Positions 36,220 to 42,618 of a stretch of DNA of 64,000 bases are shown in pieces. Numbering within the stretch: the first letter of the stretch is position 1; each line of letters begins with the position of its first letter. A program made the position numbers and the translations under genes. Source of the DNA: Verrucomicrobiales bacterium (GTDB lineage Bacteria; Verrucomicrobiota; Verrucomicrobiia; Verrucomicrobiales; DEV007); contig JAEUHH010000028.1 in NCBI GenBank assembly GCA_016795505.1, positions 1-64,000 of the forward strand. Direction: 5' to 3'. Under the pieces are notes generated by a model that saw nothing but the letters and a program-made list of their open reading frames with translations, was not told where the DNA came from and searched no databases.

Positions 36220-36477
36220 TCAAATGGCCGCGAGCAGGGTGTCGCGGCGCCGGCGGGCGAGTTCGAGGTCGCGGGTCTTCAGCGAGACCCGGATGCGCTC
36301 GGCCGTGTAGTCCGGCTTGTGGAGGGTGAAATGGCACCACCAGGTGCCGCGGTTGTTCCACAGGTGATGGTTCGGGTTGCCATCGTCCACGCGGACGGCG
36401 AGGTGGCCCGGCACGGCGCGTCGGCGTTCCGGCGCAGTGGTGTCGGCGGTCTGGGCGAGGATGTCTTCGTAGCTCAT
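36220..36477 (-). CDS. 85-residue protein resembling an integrase arm-binding domain
   Basis: The first ~30 residues are polar. The rest (NRGTWWCHFTLHKPDYTAER, then RIRVSLKTRDLELARRRRDT) has the pattern of three beta strands and a basic helix. That pattern is seen in the N-terminal arm-type DNA-binding domain of tyrosine recombinases. No catalytic recombinase domain follows, so it is a stand-alone module. It is the first sizeable ORF after a SAM-like riboswitch and its terminator (about 100 bp from the T-run). It is followed by a 49-codon ORF and DUF167. No Shine-Dalgarno is visible. Function is unknown; DNA binding is inferred from pattern only. Confidence 0.6.
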   Translation of the reverse strand: MSYEDILAQTADTTAPERRRAVPGHLAVRVDDGNPNHHLWNNRGTWWCHFTLHKPDYTAERIRVSLKTRDLELARRRRDTLLAAI

Positions 36478-36576
36478 GTCGTGATGCAGTTAGGTTTTGT
36501 GTGGGCTCCGGGCGGGCCGGGGCTTCTTCTGGTTTAACCACATCAGGATGTCTGTCTGTCGGAGGGGATCTCCCTG

Positions 36577-36620
36577 AAAAAACAAAACGCCGTCTCTCTC
36601 GGCATCGGGAGGGACGGCGT
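36577..36620 (-). terminator. Intrinsic terminator after the riboswitch
   Basis: On the minus strand ACGCCGTC (36620-36613) pairs perfectly with GACGGCGT (36594-36587), and a T-rich run TTTTGTTTTTT (36587-36577) follows at once. It lies about 70 nt after the aptamer's last paired base. That fits either the expression platform of a transcriptional riboswitch or the end of a short RNA. Confidence 0.88.
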
Positions 36621-36688
36621 GGCGATATTTTCGGGGGGACTCGCTCCGCTGGAGAATTTCTGTTCGGGCCGCGTTGCCGCTGCCCGCA

Positions 36689-36802
36689 CATCGGAGACTG
36701 ACGGTCTGTTGGGGTCCGTCAGCATCCAAGGCACCTTGGCTTCTCCATCGCCAGGTTGCCGGATCCTGCCCGCCTTTCGACTGGCAGGATCGCTCCTGAT
36801 GC
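36689..36802 (-). ncRNA. SAM-I/IV clan-like riboswitch aptamer
   Basis: Read on the minus strand, a 114-nt element has the SAM-clan order. P1 is weak, CATC (36801-36798) with GATG (36692-36689). P2 is GATCCTGCC/GGCAGGATC (36791-36783 with 36770-36762). The conserved CGGCAACC follows. P3 is TGGC/GCCA (36753-36750 with 36740-36737), then AGGTGCC. P4 is CTGACGG/CCGTCAG (36722-36716 with 36704-36698). The P2 loop AAGGC (36776-36772) can pair perfectly with GCCTT (36732-36728) in J3/4, the expected pseudoknot. The straight P2 without a K-turn resembles SAM-IV, whereas a P4 resembles SAM-I. S-adenosylmethionine as ligand is inferred from these features. Confidence 0.78.
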
Positions 36803-36809
36803 TGGTGAG

Positions 36810-36837
36810 AAAATAATGAGTCCGCGGCCGTGTGCAA
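36810..36837 (-). promoter_or_regulatory. Candidate promoter of the riboswitch transcript
   Basis: On the minus strand TTGCAC (36837-36832) and TATTTT (36815-36810) are 16 bp apart. The -35 matches three and the -10 matches four of six sigma-70 bases. Transcription would begin about 36803, right at the first paired base of the aptamer, which supports the assignment. Confidence 0.5.
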
Positions 36838-36901
36838 GCGCGGTTTTTGTTGCCGCTCTGTCATACGGTGATGCCGCGGGCGCCGACGGTGACCCCACTC
36901 C

Positions 36902-37831
36902 TCACTCCTCCCGCAAGCCATCCACGATCTTGCCCAGTTCGATGGCCGCCGCCCATGGGGCCGTGGCTTCCAGGCGGGCGGCGCGGGATTTCCACTCCGC
37001 AGGACTGATGCGATGGGGATCCGTGGAGGCGATCACGGCGAGATTGCCGGTGCCCGCCACGGCGAATTCATAGACCGATGGGAAGACCTCCCGGATCGAT
37101 GCCAGATCCGCCGGTGTGGTGGTCTCCCAGTCGATCAGATTGAAGACCACCAAGCCGCCGGGCTCGTTGAGCCGCGCCCGGATCTCGCGGAGGAAATCGG
37201 CCGTTTTGAGGCGTTGGGCTTTTTCCTGCAAGCCGGGATCGCCCTCGGCCGGAGGGCGCAGGAAGGCATCCATGTAGATGGCGTCGTACTTCGGTCCGTC
37301 GGTCTGGCGCAGATAGACAAAGGCATCCGCGGTATGAATCGTGGACCGCGGCCCGTTGCGGGTCCCAAAATACTCGGCCGCGATGGCGACCACCGCGGGA
37401 TCGATCTCGACGGCATCGACCTGGATCTCCGGCATCGTGGCATTGAGGAAGCGCACCATGCCGCCGCCGCCCAAGCCGACGATCAGGACGCGCGACTGCT
37501 GCTCCCGGAGCAAAAAAGAGCTGAAGACCGCCCGGCTGTAACGCAGCTCAAGTCGCTCGGGCGCCTGGAGATTGATCCGCGACTGGAGCAGTTCCGAGCC
37601 GTCCGATTCGACAAAAAGCAGGCTGCGCAGCAGACCGCGGTCGCGCACCCGGATGTGGGCATAGTCGGACACCGTCTCGTGGATGATCTTCCCGTGCAGC
37701 CGGTCGGCCTCGGTCGCGCGCTGCCACGCCGGCAGCCGGGTGACGAGCAGGACATTGCCGGCGAGCAGGATCGCCGCGGCAATGAGGGCTGGCAGGGCTT
37801 TTTTCACGGGCTCGGACAGTCCGCTTTTCAC
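36902..37831 (-). CDS. Spermidine synthase-like methyltransferase-fold protein, membrane-anchored
   Basis: The 309-residue protein has one N-terminal hydrophobic segment (ALPALIAAAILLAGNVLLVT). A spermidine-synthase-like Rossmann domain follows, with the glycine-rich motif VLIVGLGGGGMVRF, an acidic VEIDPAVVAIA strand end, and DAFVYLRQTDGPKYDAIYMDAFL. Soluble spermidine synthases have no membrane anchor, so this belongs to the membrane-associated relatives, whose substrate is unproven. Its start overlaps the stop of the 704-residue relative by 4 bases (37828-37831), so the two are co-translated and may work together. The SAM-like riboswitch lies downstream of it, not upstream. Confidence 0.82.
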   Translation of the reverse strand: MKSGLSEPVKKALPALIAAAILLAGNVLLVTRLPAWQRATEADRLHGKIIHETVSDYAHIRVRDRGLLRSLLFVESDGSELLQSRINLQAPERLELRYSRAVFSSFLLREQQSRVLIVGLGGGGMVRFLNATMPEIQVDAVEIDPAVVAIAAEYFGTRNGPRSTIHTADAFVYLRQTDGPKYDAIYMDAFLRPPAEGDPGLQEKAQRLKTADFLREIRARLNEPGGLVVFNLIDWETTTPADLASIREVFPSVYEFAVAGTGNLAVIASTDPHRISPAEWKSRAARLEATAPWAAAIELGKIVDGLREE

Positions 37832-39942
37832 TCGGAAAAGACTTGCAGCAGATTGCTGTAGTCATCCGTCCACAGGATGGGTTGGGGACCCTCGGTCCAC
37901 GCCGTGACGAGGCTGGCCTTTCGCAGGTGATTCAACATCGATTGATTGTCCGTCACCAGCACCCAGTCGGAGACATAGTTCAGCTCTTCCTCCTCGGCGG
38001 AGACGGAAACCAGCGCCGCATCGCGGCCGATCTCGGCGGCCAGCACCCGCACCACATCGGTCAGTTCCAGATAGCGGTTCGTCACATGGACCGCCAGCAC
38101 GCCGCCGGGCGCCAGATGCTTCTCATAAAGCTGGAATGCCTCGCGGGTGAGCAGGTGGATCGGGATCGAGTCCCCGCTGAAGGCATCCACCACCAGCAAA
38201 TCGAACTGCTGGGGCTCCCCGCGCTCCAGCTCCCGCTCCAGGCTGATGCGCGCGTCGCCGATGACCACCGTCTCCTTTCCGGCACAGTCCGAAAGGTAGG
38301 AGAAATGCCGGCGGGCCATGTCCTCGACCTGCGGATTGATCTCATAGAACCGCACCCGGTCGCCTTCCATCGCATGGGCCGCCATGGTGCCGACCCCGAG
38401 CCCGATCACGCCGATATGCACTGGTCTTGGCGCCTCTGCCGGCTTGTCATCTGCAGTGCGCCTGTTGGGATGATAACGGAGCGCCTGAGCCACACCCGAG
38501 CTGTCGCCGTAGTAGGTCGTCGCGGACAGTCGCAGCGAATCATCCTCGTATTGCGCCCCGTGGATGATGCGGCCGTGGTAGAGCGAACGGTAGCCCATGC
38601 CATTCGAGTCGGCATTCTCACCGATCCGCAGCACGCCATAGAAGCCGCGACTGGCATCGATGACCCCGCTGGCGTGGTCCTTGATGTGTAAGGTGAGGGA
38701 ATGCGTCAGGACGACAGCTCCGGCCAGCCAGACCACCAGCAGCGGCACGGTGACGGCCTTGGGCCAGCGGGGCTGAAAGATCTGGGCGATCAGACCCACC
38801 AGGCCGAGCGCGGCGGTGGCGATCAGAGCGGTGTGCAGCTCGAAAAATCCGGTGAACAGACGCGGCGCACCGACGCTGACGAACAAGCCGCCGATCACAC
38901 CGCCCAAGGCCACCGAAAGGTAAAATCCGGTCAGATATTTCGGCGCGGGACGTCGGCGGACCAGTTCCCCGTGGCTGACCATGCAGCAGGCAAACATCGC
39001 CGTCGCATAGATGACCACCTGCCACACCATGGGGAGATCTCCGTCGGACAACTCGTGGTGCAACAGGTAGAGCACGCCGCCCACCGAGCCCATCGCCAGA
39101 GGCATCCAGAAAGGGCGGAAGTACCAGCGATCGTGGTCGAAGGCGATGATGAACGTGATCAGATACAGGCTCAGCGGCAGGATCCAGAGAAACGGCACCA
39201 CTGCCACGTCCTGACAGATCTGGTTCGTCATCGCGAGCAGCATGGCGCAGCCGGTGGCCGATGCCGCGACCCAGAAAATCCGGTCGCCCCACGACGGAGC
39301 CGGGGCGGGAGCCGCCGTTTCGGCCACCCCATCGGACCGCCCGCTCTGACCGGCCGAGCGCAGCAGCATCAGCCCGCAGGCCGCCGCACCGAGGAAATAC
39401 ACCCCGTAGCCCGCCGACCACATCCACGATTGCTCCCGCAGACCCAGCGCCGGCTCGATGAGGAAGGGATAGCACAACAGGCCGAGCAGGGAACCCACGT
39501 TCGACATCGCATAGAGCCGATAGGGCGAGTGACCATTCCTCGCCAGTCCGGCCTCGCTGAACCAGTGCTGCAACAGCGGCCCCGAGGCCGAGATCAGGAT
39601 GTAGGGCAGGCCGACCGTGGCCGCGATCAGCACCACGATGCCTTTCACCGGGTCGGCACCGCCCTCCGGCTTCAGCGATTCCGCAGGGATGATCGGCAGC
39701 GTCAGGAGCGACAGCGCCAGCAGGGCGAGGTGCAGCGATACCTGCCCCTTTCGGCTCAGCTTCGTCGCAATGACATGCGCGTAAGTGTAGCCCGCCAGCA
39801 ATCCGGCCTGAAAGCACAGCATGCAGGTCGTCCACACCGCCGGACTGCCGCCGAACCACGGCAGGATGTGGCGCGCGGCGATGGGCTGCACCAGAAAAAG
39901 CAGAAACGCACTGGTAAAGACGGCAAAGAGAAAGGCGGGCAT
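37828..39942 (-). CDS. Fused multi-pass membrane/spermidine synthase-like protein
   Basis: The 704-residue protein has about ten to twelve hydrophobic helices in the first ~430 residues, starting FLFAVFTSAFLLFLVQPIAARHILPWFGGSPAVWTTCMLCFQ. This is the signature of the 'fused MFS/spermidine synthase' group. The C-terminal domain (about 470-690) resembles spermidine synthase, with VIGLGVGTMAAHAM, FYEINPQVEDMARRHF and DLLVVDAFSGDSIPIHLLT. The group is common in environmental Gram-negatives and its reaction is not established. It is the first gene of a two-gene operon with the smaller homologue. It is divergent from the beta-helix gene over 135 bp. Confidence 0.9.
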   Translation of the reverse strand: MPAFLFAVFTSAFLLFLVQPIAARHILPWFGGSPAVWTTCMLCFQAGLLAGYTYAHVIATKLSRKGQVSLHLALLALSLLTLPIIPAESLKPEGGADPVKGIVVLIAATVGLPYILISASGPLLQHWFSEAGLARNGHSPYRLYAMSNVGSLLGLLCYPFLIEPALGLREQSWMWSAGYGVYFLGAAACGLMLLRSAGQSGRSDGVAETAAPAPAPSWGDRIFWVAASATGCAMLLAMTNQICQDVAVVPFLWILPLSLYLITFIIAFDHDRWYFRPFWMPLAMGSVGGVLYLLHHELSDGDLPMVWQVVIYATAMFACCMVSHGELVRRRPAPKYLTGFYLSVALGGVIGGLFVSVGAPRLFTGFFELHTALIATAALGLVGLIAQIFQPRWPKAVTVPLLVVWLAGAVVLTHSLTLHIKDHASGVIDASRGFYGVLRIGENADSNGMGYRSLYHGRIIHGAQYEDDSLRLSATTYYGDSSGVAQALRYHPNRRTADDKPAEAPRPVHIGVIGLGVGTMAAHAMEGDRVRFYEINPQVEDMARRHFSYLSDCAGKETVVIGDARISLERELERGEPQQFDLLVVDAFSGDSIPIHLLTREAFQLYEKHLAPGGVLAVHVTNRYLELTDVVRVLAAEIGRDAALVSVSAEEEELNYVSDWVLVTDNQSMLNHLRKASLVTAWTEGPQPILWTDDYSNLLQVFSE

Positions 39943-40077
39943 CGCGCGATGCTAGCCGATAATCCGCCCGACGGGAGAAAAATCCGCCGCCACCCGCTGG
40001 CTTGTTTCCGCCGCCCCGGTCCCGCTCCGGAGATCGGGCCTTGCCTGCCGGCTTGGCGTGCGATCTGGTGCCCGCTG

Positions 40078-42162
40078 ATGCGATCGCGACTCCTTTTTCC
40101 CCTCCTCGCGGGCCTGATCGGCTCCCTGTCTGCTGCCGGGGCGGCTCCCCACCTGTATTGGTCCGCCGAGCCGGTGCTGCCCGGCGAGGCGGCGATGCTG
40201 CAGGGGGCCGGTTTCGACACCGTGAGCCGGATCGAACTGCGCGCCGACGGAAAAACCGTGGAGGTCCCTGTGCTCGACGCCAACGAGCGGTCGCTGCGCT
40301 TCGTCATTCCCGCCGATTGGCCAGCCGGCGCTGTCACCTGTCGCATCGAGACGGCCACGGGCCATCTGGAACACCAGCTCAATGCCCCGCAGCCCTGGTG
40401 GCATCAGGCCGATGGCGGACGCGCCGCCTCGCCGGGTGGCTGGGTGCGGATCTGCGGCAGGGGTCTCGACTTTGGTGGCCAGGCCCGCCTCACCCTGCGC
40501 CAGGGAGATCAAACCTGGGCCCTGCCCATCGACGAGCCGACGCCCTGGTCCCTCCACGCCCGCCTTCCCGCGACGATGGCGCCCGGAACCTATGACATGT
40601 GGGTTCACAACGGCTCCGCCGAAGCCAAAGCCGGCGACCTGACCGTCGCCGCGTCCGATCGGCCGTGGATGAAGACCGTCATCGACTTTGCCGGCGTGCC
40701 GGACGACGATGGCGACGACAGCGACGCCCTCACCCGGGCTCTCGCGGATGTCGCCGCCCGCGGAGGCGGCGTGGTGCGGTTCCCCCGCGGCCGGTTCCGC
40801 CTCAGCGGTGGTTTTTCCCTGCCCCCGCGGATCGTCCTGAGCGGGGCCGGCGCGGCGCTGACTCATCTGGTTTGGGCCGACACCGCAACGCCGCCCGAGG
40901 CTTTTCTGAGCAGCCAAACCGGAGAGCTGGCCATCGAAGACCTCAGCCTGTACGCGCACCACTATCGCAAGGGCCTCGTCGTCCGCGCGCCCAAAGACGC
41001 CCCGCCGGCCCGCGAGGTCCGGATCAGCCGCGTGCAGGCCCGATTCACCGCCCTCAGCGTGAAAGGCCTCGATCCCGCGACCGTGCAGTCGAGGCTCGAC
41101 TCCCTGCGCGACGGCGCCGTCTTCGAGATTTTCGCCGACGACGTGCAGATCGTCGACTGCGACCTGGCGTGGACGAAAAACGTCGGCTTTTCCGCCCAGG
41201 GCAACGATCTCTACTGTGTCGGCAACCGCGCCCATGCCGATGAAGCCGGATGGTGTCCCGTCGGCGGCGGTCGCCGGGCCATCGTCGAGCGCAATGCATT
41301 CACCGGCGTGACCACCGGCATCACCCGCGGCGCCGAGGTTTACTTTGCCCGCAACCGGGTGTCCCACCAGTATCACGGCTTTCGCGAAGGGTTCACCACC
41401 GATGGCGCCTACGGTGGTCCCGGACAGTTGAGCGAACCGGTCGTCGCGGGGGCCGTCATCACCCACGCCGGAGCCAGCCCGCGCACCGACCCTGCGTCCA
41501 TCCCCGCCGTCGTCCGCGTCATTGATGGCCCCGGAGCCGGCCAGTGGCGGGAGGTGAAAGCCTTCGAGCCGAAGCGCCTCGTCATGGACCGCCCCTTCGA
41601 CGTGCCGGTGGGCGAGGGCTCGCGCTTCTACGTTTCAAATGCGATGATGCGGCACATCCTGTTTGAGAATGACTGGTCGGATACCGGTATCGCCGCTCAA
41701 TTCTACGGTGGTGCACTCGATTGCATCATGGCCGGCAACCGCAGCGCCCGCAGCGGCGGCTTCCGCGCCTGGGGTAACGAGACCGCCTGGTATGTCCAGA
41801 TGCTCGGCAACGAGATCACCGAAGGCTACGGCACCGCCGGTCCCGAGGCGAACGGCGGCCACTCCGCGCTGCATCTGGTGGGGCCGTATCTGACCCGCAA
41901 CGAGCCGCGCTTCACCGGCACCACCGTGCGGGGCGCCGTGATGCGTCGCAACGAACTCCACAACCACGCCACCATCACCCTGCGCGGCGCCATCCACGAT
42001 GCCCTGATCGAGAACAACGTCCTGCGGCACAGCCCCAAAGGTACCGTCGGCGATCTCTGGCAGCGCCAGAGCGGCATCCTGCTCCTCGGCAACCGGTTCG
42101 AGGATGTCACCACGCCCCACGAGCCGGAGGAGGCCGGCTATCGGAAAATCGACCGCCCCTGA
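40078..42162 (+). CDS. Secreted right-handed beta-helix protein (pectate-lyase-3-like)
   Basis: The 694-residue exported protein has a signal peptide (MRSRLLFPLLAGLIGSLSAAGAA). An N-terminal ~190-residue beta-sandwich-like part (VLPGEAAMLQGAGFDTVSRIEL) is followed by a pectate-lyase-3/GH55-type start (DDGDDSDALTRALADVAARG, then VRFPRGRFRLSGG). The rest is beta-helix-like sequence rich in short repeats (IVERNAFTGV, FENDWSDTG, NEITEG, LIENNVLRHS). Proteins like this bind or cleave polysaccharides in the periplasm or outside the cell. No specific catalytic triad could be assigned. It is followed after 10 bp by repeat copy 5. Confidence 0.82.
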   Translation: MRSRLLFPLLAGLIGSLSAAGAAPHLYWSAEPVLPGEAAMLQGAGFDTVSRIELRADGKTVEVPVLDANERSLRFVIPADWPAGAVTCRIETATGHLEHQLNAPQPWWHQADGGRAASPGGWVRICGRGLDFGGQARLTLRQGDQTWALPIDEPTPWSLHARLPATMAPGTYDMWVHNGSAEAKAGDLTVAASDRPWMKTVIDFAGVPDDDGDDSDALTRALADVAARGGGVVRFPRGRFRLSGGFSLPPRIVLSGAGAALTHLVWADTATPPEAFLSSQTGELAIEDLSLYAHHYRKGLVVRAPKDAPPAREVRISRVQARFTALSVKGLDPATVQSRLDSLRDGAVFEIFADDVQIVDCDLAWTKNVGFSAQGNDLYCVGNRAHADEAGWCPVGGGRRAIVERNAFTGVTTGITRGAEVYFARNRVSHQYHGFREGFTTDGAYGGPGQLSEPVVAGAVITHAGASPRTDPASIPAVVRVIDGPGAGQWREVKAFEPKRLVMDRPFDVPVGEGSRFYVSNAMMRHILFENDWSDTGIAAQFYGGALDCIMAGNRSARSGGFRAWGNETAWYVQMLGNEITEGYGTAGPEANGGHSALHLVGPYLTRNEPRFTGTTVRGAVMRRNELHNHATITLRGAIHDALIENNVLRHSPKGTVGDLWQRQSGILLLGNRFEDVTTPHEPEEAGYRKIDRP

Positions 42163-42172
42163 GACGCGATGA

Positions 42173-42199
42173 TTCCGATCAGACCCTGTTGGATCGGAA
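42173..42199. repeat. Dispersed ACAGGGT repeat, copy 5 (short single-core form)
   Basis: The edges TTCCGATC and GATCGGAA are perfect inverted repeats of 8 bp around a single ACCCTGTT core. It looks like a half-size version of the other copies and lies 10 bp after the beta-helix gene. Confidence 0.75.
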
Positions 42200-42391
42200 C
42201 CTCGGCCAAAGCTTTCCCAGTTCAGACCGAGCTGCGTTTCCGGGAACCCGATTGCCATGGCGCACATTTCCGATCATTCGCACCCGATCCGCGGGTGTCG
42301 CCGATCTGATTGTCTGTCTGGCTGGTCCGCGCGGAAGAGGCGGCCGTCTCCATTTTCCGCTCTCGTTTTTTTTCGATTCGTCGTTTCTGTG

Positions 42392-42418
42392 GTTGCCATT
42401 TTCGGAAATGGTGGCAAC
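42392..42418. other. Stem-loop in intergenic region
   Basis: GTTGC-CATTT with loop TCGG and AAATG-(GTG)-GCAAC forms about ten pairs with a 3-nt bulge. No T-run follows on either strand, so it is not a standard intrinsic terminator. Role unknown. Confidence 0.55.
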
Positions 42419-42618
42419 GGGAAGTGGTTCACTTTTTATTTGTTCCGCTTCTCACCTTTCTCCGATCCCATGACTGCGACACCTTCCAGTTTCCTTTTGG
42501 TGATCCGGGGAGCGCTCGGGTGACACTTTCGGTGTTTCGGCGGTGCCGGGCTCGGGGTGTCTCCTGTTGACGACTCCCCTCCCGGCCTTCGTTTTCCGCA
42601 TGGCCCAGTGACCTACTG

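Larger units (their letters stand above)
36478..36901. other. Regulatory region: promoter, SAM-like riboswitch, terminator, leader
   Basis: This 424-bp stretch has no sizeable gene. On the minus strand it reads in order: a sigma-70-like promoter, a structured RNA, an intrinsic terminator, and a ~100-nt leader to the 85-residue ORF. The leader contains a 17-codon ORF (36490-36543, starting MWLNQKKP) that could be a leader peptide or chance. The separate elements are listed individually. Confidence 0.75.
42163..42618. other. 456-bp intergenic region before the orphan 877-codon gene
   Basis: This gap is T-rich compared with its surroundings. It holds repeat copy 5 near the left end and a stable stem-loop at 42392-42418. 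No recognisable gene, promoter pair or RNA family was seen. Open frames through it give low-complexity translations and are not listed as genes. Confidence 0.6.

Noticed and set aside
42257-42570. Overlapping short plus-strand ORFs in the gap before the orphan gene
   Set aside because: Translations are Phe/Ser/Arg-rich low-complexity sequence in several frames at once, with no sign of a conserved protein.
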